A stretch of 5,527 bases of DNA from contig CAMWKN010000148.1 in assembly GCA_947174825.1 (NCBI GenBank), positions 1 to 5,527 of the forward strand. The letters run 5' to 3'. Origin of the DNA: an uncultured Clostridium sp. GTDB lineage: Bacteria; Bacillota_A; Clostridia; Lachnospirales; Lachnospiraceae. A program made the position numbers and the translations under genes. The notes beneath the pieces were generated by a model. That model saw nothing but the letters and a program-made list of their open reading frames with translations, had not been told where the DNA came from and did no database searches. Below are positions 1 through 5,328 of this stretch, in pieces (the first letter of the stretch is position 1; each line of letters starts with the position of its first letter).

Positions 1-1973
1 GGATTAGGAAGATACAGCGCTTTGGTGCAGCAGCTGCAGTGTTTCTGGTACTGTGTGGCTGTGGTATTGCATGGTCGGTATCCACTGGCAGGTTGTCTTT
101 TTCTGGTGGTGGTACCAAGAAGATGGAGAGTCGCATGATGGTAAGCGAGAATGCGGATCTTAGCGAAGAGGCGGATTCTGCTGTGTCAGGGCAGAATCTG
201 GATCAAGCTGTGGCAGAGGAGGAAAAACTGAGCTATGCCAAAAGCTATCAGGAGGTTCGGAATGTTCTACAGGAAATCATAAAGAGGCAGGGGACGAAGG
301 ACAAAGATGTCCTATATGAGAACTATGATGTGGATTATGAAAGTGATGGTGCGTCTACAGGAGCGGATAATTCTGTAACATCGCAAGAAAAAAATACTGC
401 TAATGTGAGTAAAGCTAAATCGGCAAGTACTTCTTCCACATCTCACTCTAAGACAAATGTTTCGGTAGAGGGAATTATGGAGGCAGATCAGGTCATCACC
501 GATGGAAAGTACATCTATCGTCTGCGGGAGAAAGTAGATGGCAGTGGTGTGATAGATATTGTTCAGGTTGATGGTGGTACCATGGAGCTGACTGGAAAAT
601 ATGATTGTGGAGAGGATTACCCCAGAGAATTCTTTTTGGCAGAGGATCAGTTGATTTTGCTTTCCTATACATCGATGGCAAAAGTATCCCGCCATCAGGG
701 GGGGGATACAAGCATTACTTTTGTTGATATCAGTGACCGGTCCAAGCCGGTGAAAACCCAGGAATTGATACAGTCTGGAAGATATAAAGAGGCACGGCTG
801 CAGGATGGCTATTTGTATACCGTATCCGGAAGCAGTCCATATTTAGAAAGAGATGTGGAATGTTTGGTGGAAGCTCCGGAAGAGGATTATGTGGCTAAGG
901 GCGACAAAGATGAGGAGGATCTGGTTCCTTGTCTGAATGGAAAGAGAATTCTGGCATCCCAGATCTATATTCCGGATGGCTGTAATGAAAAGTACTTTAC
1001 CACGATTACGTCAGTGAAACTGGATGATCCACAGGATTTTACAGATGCCCGCTCTATTATGTCTGGTATGGATACGCTGCATATGACGGAAGAAAATATC
1101 TATTTTACAACAGATAGATGGGTGGATTCTGTAAAAAAGAAAGGTGTTTTAAGTAAGACGCAGCTAACGAAATTTTCTTACCATAATGGAAAATTTACGG
1201 GGAAAGCGACCAAGCAGATCAAGGGATCCATTCGGGATACTTTTGCCATCAATGAGTATCAGGGGAATCTCCGGGTTATCAGCAGTATTAGTTATAATAC
1301 CGGAAAAGACGATAATGCAGTTTATGTGTTGGATGAAGATTTGAAAATCATTGGTAGCATTGAGAATCTGGCGAAAGACGAGAGGGTATATTCTGCCAGA
1401 TTTCAGGGGGATATTGGTTACTTCGTGACCTACCGGGAAACGGATCCGCTATTTTCTGTGGATTTCTCCGATCCTCAGAACCCGAAAATTCTGGGGAAGC
1501 TAAAGATACCGGGATTTTCCGAGTATATGCACTTCTATAATGACCATCTTCTTTTTGGTCTGGGTGTAGAGGAGGATAAGGATGGAGAGCGGGAAGCAGT
1601 AAAATTATCCATGTTTGACATTTCGGATCCTACCAATGTTAAGGAGATTCACAAGACATTACTGAGAAAAATAAACTATTCAGAAGCATTGCATGACTAC
1701 AAGTCTGTTATGATTGATCCGGGGAAAAATATAATTGGTTTCGATGGCTGGCATGTGTATACCGATGATTTGCAGTATTATGTGTATTCTTATGATGAGG
1801 AGAAGGGGTTTGTGTGCAAGATGCATGTGAAATTAGATGATGATGAGTTTTCTGCCAGAGGTTTATATATTGGGAATACGGTGTATCTGGTTAGTATGAC
1901 TACAAAATCAATTCGGGCATATGATTGGAACAGTGGAAAATGTATCGGAACCTATCCGAAAAAGAAAAAGTAA
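1..1973 (+). CDS. Membrane-anchored extracytoplasmic beta-propeller domain protein, 5'-truncated by the window
   Basis: The frame is open from the first complete codon (position 3) to TAA at 1971-1973, giving 656 visible residues. A GTG at 39 could be read as a start, but it lies inside the hydrophobic segment and has no ribosome-binding site. Upstream codons read IRKIQRFGAAA and continue into VFLVLCGCGIAWSV, a basic patch followed by a membrane helix at about residues 7-25, so the true start is upstream. Next come an acidic region and a Ser/Thr/Lys-rich linker (about residues 105-150), then the block VEGIMEADQVITDGKYIY (about 154-171). That block is characteristic of the bacterial secreted beta-propeller family (Pfam Beta_propel type). 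Three blade-like repeats follow: VDISDRSKP (base 723), VDFSDPQNP (base 1458) and FDISDPTNV (base 1614). The C-terminus is KKKK. By inference the propeller is outside the membrane and may bind a ligand or act as a sensor; no catalytic motif is visible. A lipobox-like LCGC lies in the helix, but a plain membrane anchor fits as well. Confidence 0.9.
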   Translation, partial: IRKIQRFGAAAAVFLVLCGCGIAWSVSTGRLSFSGGGTKKMESRMMVSENADLSEEADSAVSGQNLDQAVAEEEKLSYAKSYQEVRNVLQEIIKRQGTKDKDVLYENYDVDYESDGASTGADNSVTSQEKNTANVSKAKSASTSSTSHSKTNVSVEGIMEADQVITDGKYIYRLREKVDGSGVIDIVQVDGGTMELTGKYDCGEDYPREFFLAEDQLILLSYTSMAKVSRHQGGDTSITFVDISDRSKPVKTQELIQSGRYKEARLQDGYLYTVSGSSPYLERDVECLVEAPEEDYVAKGDKDEEDLVPCLNGKRILASQIYIPDGCNEKYFTTITSVKLDDPQDFTDARSIMSGMDTLHMTEENIYFTTDRWVDSVKKKGVLSKTQLTKFSYHNGKFTGKATKQIKGSIRDTFAINEYQGNLRVISSISYNTGKDDNAVYVLDEDLKIIGSIENLAKDERVYSARFQGDIGYFVTYRETDPLFSVDFSDPQNPKILGKLKIPGFSEYMHFYNDHLLFGLGVEEDKDGEREAVKLSMFDISDPTNVKEIHKTLLRKINYSEALHDYKSVMIDPGKNIIGFDGWHVYTDDLQYYVYSYDEEKGFVCKMHVKLDDDEFSARGLYIGNTVYLVSMTTKSIRAYDWNSGKCIGTYPKKKK

Positions 1974-2014
1974 TCGTATTTCACAGTATTACAATTATAT
2001 GGCAATGCTGCATA

Positions 2015-2043
2015 TTGTTTGTTAATTCATTTAATTATATATA
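2015..2043 (+). promoter_or_regulatory. Weak candidate promoter for the lipoprotein gene
   Basis: TTGTTT (2015-2020), a 17-base spacer and TATATA (2038-2043) resemble a sigma-A promoter with 4 of 6 matches in each box. Transcription would start near 2050, giving a very short leader that begins at the Shine-Dalgarno site. The DNA is A/T-rich, so chance matches are likely. The alternative is read-through from the beta-propeller gene, since no terminator is visible between the two genes. Confidence 0.3.
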
Positions 2044-2049
2044 AATATT

Positions 2050-2057
2050 GAGGGGGG
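2050..2057 (+). promoter_or_regulatory. Ribosome-binding site that decides the lipoprotein start
   Basis: GAGGGGGG directly touches the ATG at 2058, which is too close for initiation there. It lies 9 bases before the in-frame ATG at 2067, a normal spacing. The start at 2067 also gives a cleaner signal peptide. Confidence 0.75.
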
Positions 2058-2066
2058 ATGATTGAT

Positions 2067-2684
2067 ATGAAAATATTTCTTGGTATTCTTTTAAGTGTAT
2101 CCATGGTGTGTCTGGTTTCCGGCTGTGCTTCGTCGACAAAAAGCGCTGAGACCACAGAGACGCAGAAAGCGGCAGCAACAAATGCGGAAGATCATGCAGA
2201 AGAAAGCACAGTGGGGATATCAGCGGAGTATCCGGAGCATAAGGACGCAAATACGCTGGTTGATTCCGCTAATTTAATCTTTAGTGGAACGGTAAAAAAT
2301 ATCAGCTATGAACAATTGGATGTCAGAACGGAGAAGGAAGAAGGCTCTGAGACAGATGGAGAGGAGCTTCCGTATACGATATTTGAAATCTCTGTGGATC
2401 AGGTTTATAAAGGCTCTATTGATGGAGATACCATACGCATTAAGCGGCTGGGTGGGCAAACAGATGATACAGAGAAGGATTTGAATGATGCGGTAGAGAT
2501 TAGCATAGGTAACAAGTATCTGTTCCTGACAGAGACTTATGAAGATTCATATCCAAGTCTTGTCAATATGGCACAATCTGTTTATAATATGGAAGACGCC
2601 CATGGAGAGGGAGCTGCGAGTGATCGCAAGAGTCCGGATCAGGATATTACATTGTCGGATATTATGAAGATTATTGACAAATAA
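2067..2684 (+). CDS. Small secreted lipoprotein of unrecognised family
   Basis: The product is 205 residues from the ATG at 2067; an in-frame ATG at 2058 abuts the ribosome-binding site and is less likely. The N-terminus MKIFLGILLSVSMVCLVSGC is a textbook lipoprotein signal: a Lys, a hydrophobic core and the lipobox VSGC, with Cys20 as the lipidated residue. It should therefore be anchored on the outer face of the cell membrane. A polar Ala/Glu/Thr linker (about 21-55) precedes a compact domain (about 60-175) with alternating beta-type segments: ANLIFSGTVKNISY, YTIFEISVDQVYKGS, DTIRIKRLGG and NKYLFLTETY. The pattern 'GTV...(Y/F)xxxVDxVYKG...I.I..LGG...G..YLFLTE' recurs in small secreted Firmicute proteins without known function, as I recall them; I cannot name a family. 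It lies 93 bases after the beta-propeller gene, so a shared envelope role is possible but unproven. A strong terminator follows. Confidence 0.87.
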   Translation: MKIFLGILLSVSMVCLVSGCASSTKSAETTETQKAAATNAEDHAEESTVGISAEYPEHKDANTLVDSANLIFSGTVKNISYEQLDVRTEKEEGSETDGEELPYTIFEISVDQVYKGSIDGDTIRIKRLGGQTDDTEKDLNDAVEISIGNKYLFLTETYEDSYPSLVNMAQSVYNMEDAHGEGAASDRKSPDQDITLSDIMKIIDK

Positions 2685-2694
2685 ATACAAGACC

Positions 2695-2741
2695 AAAAAA
2701 CAGGGCAGGATCGTTTTTACGCGATTCTGTCCTGTTTTTTT
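2695..2741 (+). terminator. Strong intrinsic terminator after the lipoprotein gene
   Basis: The left arm 2695-2713 (A6 then CAGGGCAGGATCG) pairs with the right arm 2722-2740 (CGATTCTGTCCTG then T6) over 19 positions, with only two G-U wobbles and an 8-base loop. The T-run extends to 2741. It starts 10 bases after the lipoprotein stop. The A-tract at the left base means the opposite strand also has a hairpin followed by Ts, so it could work in both directions. Confidence 0.93.
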
Positions 2742-2755
2742 ATACTATTTGGGTG

Positions 2756-2784
2756 TTGCAAAAGGTATGAAATATCAGTAAACT
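2756..2784 (+). promoter_or_regulatory. Candidate promoter for the GNAT/membrane protein/2H gene series
   Basis: TTGCAA (2756-2761), a 17-base spacer and TAAACT (2779-2784) match the sigma-A consensus at 4 of 6 positions in each box. The site lies just after the terminator and about 58 bases before the first GNAT start, where a new promoter is needed. The match is modest and there is no extended -10. Confidence 0.35.
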
Positions 2785-2841
2785 GGGTTTTAACAGGGGA
2801 CAAGGGTTAGGAATGGGTGTTTTATCCAGGGAGGAGATCTT

Positions 2842-3327
2842 ATGATTCGCAAAATAAATAAAGATGATTTTCGGGAATGTGTGTCTGTGATCCGAAACAG
2901 TTTTCAGACTGTGGCAGATGAATTTGGTTTCACAGTGGAGAATGCACCTGGATTTACAGCATTTTCCATCACGGAAGAAGGTCTGGATAAGCAGATGGAA
3001 CAGGAACAGAGAGGGATGTATGCTTACTTTGAGGAGGGGAGAATGGTAGGATATTATTCCCTGCTTTGGCAAAATGACAGGGAATGTGAGTTGAATCATT
3101 TGTGTGTGTTGGAGGGATATCGGCATCAGAAAATTGGGCAGCTGCTTTTGGAGCATGCTTGTATACAGGCAAGGGCGATGGGCTGTTCTACGATGAATCT
3201 TGGAATTGTAGAAGAAAATGTCAGACTGCGAAGGTGGTATGAAGCACATGGGGCAGAACATGTTGGCACAGAAAAATTTGACTTTTTCCCATTTACCTGT
3301 GGCTATATGAAAATAAAATTGTGTTAA
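2842..3327 (+). CDS. GNAT-family N-acetyltransferase
   Basis: This 161-residue protein is the usual length for a single GNAT domain, a fold that transfers an acetyl group from acetyl-CoA to an amine. The N-terminal IRKINKDDFRECVSVIRNSF is the common beta1-alpha1 opening. Motif A is LNHLCVLEGYRHQKIGQLLL (about residues 84-103), where RHQKIGQ (94-100) is the pyrophosphate-binding loop; Lys replaces the first Gly of the usual R-x-x-G-x-G/A, a known kind of variation. The later segment NLGIVEENVRLRRWYEAHG (119-137), followed by VGTEKF, is the typical motif B and C-terminal part. The substrate cannot be read from the sequence. The start is supported by GGGAGGAG at 2829-2836, 5 bases before the ATG. 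It follows the terminator and is the first gene of a tight series, 36 bases before the next start. Confidence 0.92.
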   Translation: MIRKINKDDFRECVSVIRNSFQTVADEFGFTVENAPGFTAFSITEEGLDKQMEQEQRGMYAYFEEGRMVGYYSLLWQNDRECELNHLCVLEGYRHQKIGQLLLEHACIQARAMGCSTMNLGIVEENVRLRRWYEAHGAEHVGTEKFDFFPFTCGYMKIKLC

Positions 3328-3363
3328 TGAAGTATTGCAAAATGTAACAAAGGAGGGGACGTT

Positions 3364-3681
3364 ATGATTGGATTTGTAATATGGAGTATGGTTGGCTGTC
3401 TGTTTATTATTATGGGGATAATTGCATGGAGATCGGAAAAACCCACCGGTTTTTGGAGTAATGTAAAAATGAGTGAAGTCTGGGATGTCCAGAAATATAA
3501 TCATGCAATGGGGAAATTATGGTGTATCGCTGGTGTTGTTTTTATTGTGTTGGGAATACCATTACTGATAGGACAGGATTCAGCGATTATTTTACTATCC
3601 GTAGTCGGTGCTATGATTTGGGTTATCACATTAATGGTAATTTATGAATTGGGTATTATGAGGAAATATCGGAAGGAGTAG
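3364..3681 (+). CDS. Small three-helix membrane protein of unknown function
   Basis: This 105-residue protein has three predicted membrane helices: about residues 1-22 (MIGFVIWSMVGCLFIIMGII), 54-69 (CIAGVVFIVLGIPLLI) and 75-94 (IILLSVVGAMIWVITLMVIY). It ends in a basic tail, MRKYRKE. Between helices 1 and 2 lies a polar loop with EKPTGFW and DVQKYNHAMGKLW. The arrangement 'GFW...V.DV..YN...GKLW' followed by 'GIPLL' recalls a family of small, unnamed clostridial membrane proteins and is loosely like SdpI-type proteins; I cannot assign a function. AGGAGG at 3351-3356 lies 7 bases before the ATG. The next gene starts 15 bases after its stop, so the two are very probably co-transcribed. Confidence 0.85.
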   Translation: MIGFVIWSMVGCLFIIMGIIAWRSEKPTGFWSNVKMSEVWDVQKYNHAMGKLWCIAGVVFIVLGIPLLIGQDSAIILLSVVGAMIWVITLMVIYELGIMRKYRKE

Positions 3682-3683
3682 TT

Positions 3684-3692
3684 GGAGAGAGG
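3684..3692 (+). promoter_or_regulatory. Ribosome-binding site favouring the ATG at 3697
   Basis: GGAGAGAGG ends 4 bases before the ATG at 3697. A TTG at 3682, directly after the previous stop, has GGAAGGAG (3671-3678) 3 bases upstream but would add only five residues with no family support. The ATG start gives MHNITIKTERLLLRPL, the usual beginning of this family. Confidence 0.6.
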
Positions 3693-3696
3693 AATT

Positions 3697-4227
3697 ATGC
3701 ACAATATTACAATCAAAACGGAACGCTTATTGTTGCGTCCACTGGCTGTCACAGATGCCAAGGAAGTATTTGAGTGGGTTAGTGATGAGCGAGTTACGCG
3801 ATATATGAATTATCTTACCTATACCAATATAGAACAGGTAAAAGAGTGGCTGGCTTTCGCCTGCCAGGATACAAATACATACCATTTTGGGTTTGAACGT
3901 ATTACAGATGGTGTGTTAATTGGCAGTGGTGATATCGAACCGATTAAGGCAGGGCAGAAGCAGGGATGTTGGAGAATTGGTTATAATTTAAGATATGATT
4001 GTTGGGGAAGAGGATATGCCACGGAAGCGGCAAAGGCGATGATTCATTATGTCTATGAAAACTTTGGTGCCAGAAAATTTGTTTCCAGTCATTGTGAACC
4101 AAATCTGGCTTCGGGAAATGTATTGAAAAAATGTGGTTTGCACTTTGTGGGATATGGTGAATTTCAAAAACTGGATGGAAGTTGTAAAATGCCTTCCATG
4201 GAATATGAGGGAGTCATCAATAAGTAA
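3697..4227 (+). CDS. RimJ/RimL-type GNAT N-acetyltransferase
   Basis: The product is 176 residues from the ATG at 3697. It fits the Acetyltransf_3 branch of GNAT enzymes, which includes RimJ/RimL ribosomal-protein acetylases and many relatives acting on other amines, from acetyl-CoA. The opening TERLLLRPLAVTDAKEVFEW (about 8-27) is diagnostic. IGSGDIEPI (75-83) and WRIGYNL (92-98) form the central strands, and the acetyl-CoA loop is WGRGYATEAAKAMI (103-116). HCEPNLASGNVLKKCGL (132-148) contains the conserved Asn-x-x-Ser pattern and the helix before the final Gly-Phe/Leu turn. The length is normal and the gene appears intact. It is a different GNAT subfamily from the enzyme two genes upstream, so this is not a tandem duplication. 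The substrate is unknown; a role in ribosomal-protein modification should not be assumed from the family name. Confidence 0.93.
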   Translation: MHNITIKTERLLLRPLAVTDAKEVFEWVSDERVTRYMNYLTYTNIEQVKEWLAFACQDTNTYHFGFERITDGVLIGSGDIEPIKAGQKQGCWRIGYNLRYDCWGRGYATEAAKAMIHYVYENFGARKFVSSHCEPNLASGNVLKKCGLHFVGYGEFQKLDGSCKMPSMEYEGVINK

Positions 4228-4265
4228 TACAACTAGTTATATATTGTGGAATATATGAAATGTAA

Positions 4266-4273
4266 TAAGGAGG
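4266..4273 (+). promoter_or_regulatory. Near-perfect ribosome-binding site deciding a GTG start
   Basis: TAAGGAGG ends 8 bases before the GTG at 4282. It lies inside the longer in-frame reading that could begin at GTG 4246 or ATG 4255, neither of which has a ribosome-binding site. The shorter start is therefore strongly preferred. Confidence 0.8.
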
Positions 4274-4281
4274 ATTTTGGG

Positions 4282-4821
4282 GTGAAATATGCAGTGGAAT
4301 TATATTTTGACCAGGAAACAGAAGAAAAAATATTTGCTCTGGCAAGGAAAATTGCAGAGGCAGGAATCAGCACCAAATTTCTGGATTGGAAGACCAGACC
4401 GCATCTTACACTGGGCTGTTTCAATGATGTGGAGGAAGAGAAATGTATTCAGAAAATACAGGCATTTACAGATAGTCATAAAGTGATACCGGCATATATC
4501 GGTTCTGTTGGAATGTTTAATGATACCAGGACCATTTTTTTGTCTCCGATGATGAACCGGGAGATGTATCAGCTGCAGAGTGAGCTCCATGATCAGTTAA
4601 ATGAATTTGATACAAATGGCTGGGAGTGGTATTGTCCGCAAAGCTGGGCACCCCATTGTACGGTGGCGCTTACCGGAGAAGATTATGACGAAGCATTTTA
4701 TGAAGCCAGTGATTTGGTACTGCATGAATTTGAAAAGATCAGCGGGATGTTTACAGAGGTAGGTCTGGTTAAAATTACATTTCCGGTGGAAGAGGTATAT
4801 ACGGCAAATTTGCAGGGATAA
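4282..4821 (+). CDS. 2H phosphoesterase, 2'-5' RNA ligase family
   Basis: The product is 179 residues when started at GTG 4282, reading MKYAVELYFDQETEEKIFAL, the typical first strand and helix of this fold. The two H-x-T motifs that define 2H phosphoesterases are both present: RPHLTLG (His41, Thr43) and APHCTVAL (His125, Thr127). They sit 84 residues apart, as expected for the two halves of the pseudo-symmetric active site. Family members hydrolyse 2',3'-cyclic or other cyclic phosphodiesters, or form 2'-5' RNA links; which applies here cannot be told. No signal peptide or membrane segment is seen, so it should be cytoplasmic. It is the last gene of the tight series, 54 bases after the second GNAT. 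No convincing terminator follows, and a separate promoter lies downstream. Confidence 0.92.
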   Translation: MKYAVELYFDQETEEKIFALARKIAEAGISTKFLDWKTRPHLTLGCFNDVEEEKCIQKIQAFTDSHKVIPAYIGSVGMFNDTRTIFLSPMMNREMYQLQSELHDQLNEFDTNGWEWYCPQSWAPHCTVALTGEDYDEAFYEASDLVLHEFEKISGMFTEVGLVKITFPVEEVYTANLQG

Positions 4822-4854
4822 ATTTTTTCGCAACAAAAGCCAGTGCATATTTAG

Positions 4855-4883
4855 TTTATCATATCCTTTTTTTGTGTTATAAT
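4855..4883 (+). promoter_or_regulatory. Extended -10 promoter for the DUF5713-type gene
   Basis: TATAAT (4878-4883) is a perfect -10 box, with TG one base upstream (TGTTATAAT, 4875-4883), making an extended -10. The weak -35 TTTATC (4855-4860) lies 17 bases upstream, which such promoters tolerate. The predicted start is about A4891, giving a leader of roughly 63 bases. Confidence 0.75.
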
Positions 4884-4953
4884 ATCTGCTATATTAATTT
4901 TGGGAAAAATGGAAGAAGCAGAGAATCAAATGATAGAAAGGTGAGAACAGGAT

Positions 4954-5280
4954 ATGAAAAAGTTTGATGAGAACTATCCATTATTGGCGGATATGTATCA
5001 AGATGGATATTTTCCGGATTTTCTGGTGGATAAGGTAAAGGAATTAGTACAAAATGTGATTTCTTATCTGGAAACGGGAGAACAGGATTTAGAAAAGATA
5101 CAGAGTCAATTTGATGAAATGACTTTGGCAATTAATGATTTGCAGGAAGAATTCGAGGAGAATGACAGCGAGATAGAAACAGCTGCCAGAGATAGTATTG
5201 GCGAAACGGTAGAGTATATTTTGAAATGGTTTCAGATTGATCTGGATGTGGAGGATGCTATACAGGAACGTGACTGGTAA
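4954..5280 (+). CDS. DUF5713-type protein, small and highly acidic
   Basis: This 108-residue cytoplasmic protein has no signal or membrane segment. Early residues LLADMYQDGYFPDFLVDKVK (10-29), the central NDLQEEFEENDSEIETAARD (61-80), then GETVEYILKWF and the C-terminal ERDW match what I recall of DUF5713 proteins, including the near-invariant pattern 'SEIETAARD' and the ending 'RDW'. The function is unknown. It has 30 acidic and only 8 basic residues, and is probably all-helical. These proteins are often about this length, so it appears complete. The start is supported by AAAGGTGAG (4937-4945), 8 bases before the ATG, and an in-frame TGA at 4942 blocks any longer reading. An extended -10 promoter lies upstream, and the NUDIX gene follows 48 bases later, so the two may be co-transcribed. 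Confidence 0.88.
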   Translation: MKKFDENYPLLADMYQDGYFPDFLVDKVKELVQNVISYLETGEQDLEKIQSQFDEMTLAINDLQEEFEENDSEIETAARDSIGETVEYILKWFQIDLDVEDAIQERDW

Positions 5281-5328
5281 ATTCCAGATTTTTTGTAAAA
5301 AATAAAGGAAATAGTGGGAGGTTTTTTG

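Noticed and set aside
312..711. Open frames on the - strand opposite the beta-propeller gene
   Set aside because: They overlap the conserved propeller block on the other strand and show no domain or convincing ribosome-binding site.
2740..3504. 254-codon open frame on the - strand
   Set aside because: It lies opposite the first GNAT gene and part of the membrane-protein gene, both of which have clear family motifs and ribosome-binding sites. Its translation is rich in His, Cys, Pro and Phe with no domain, typical of an antisense shadow.
3682..3696. TTG at 3682 as start of the second GNAT
   Set aside because: Its possible ribosome-binding site is only 3 bases away, and the ATG at 3697 has its own site and gives the usual family N-terminus.
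2842..4227. The two GNAT genes as a tandem duplication
   Set aside because: Their acetyl-CoA loops (RHQKIGQ versus WGRGYAT), openings and C-termini belong to different GNAT subfamilies.
4804..4828. GCAAATTTGC palindrome followed by T6 as a terminator for the 2H phosphoesterase gene
   Set aside because: The palindrome has no loop, is inside the last codons, and is separated from the Ts by nine bases, so it is not a convincing intrinsic terminator.
4300..4848. Two - strand open frames opposite the 2H phosphoesterase
   Set aside because: The + strand carries both H-x-T catalytic motifs; the reverse translations are Cys/Phe/Leu-rich without family features.
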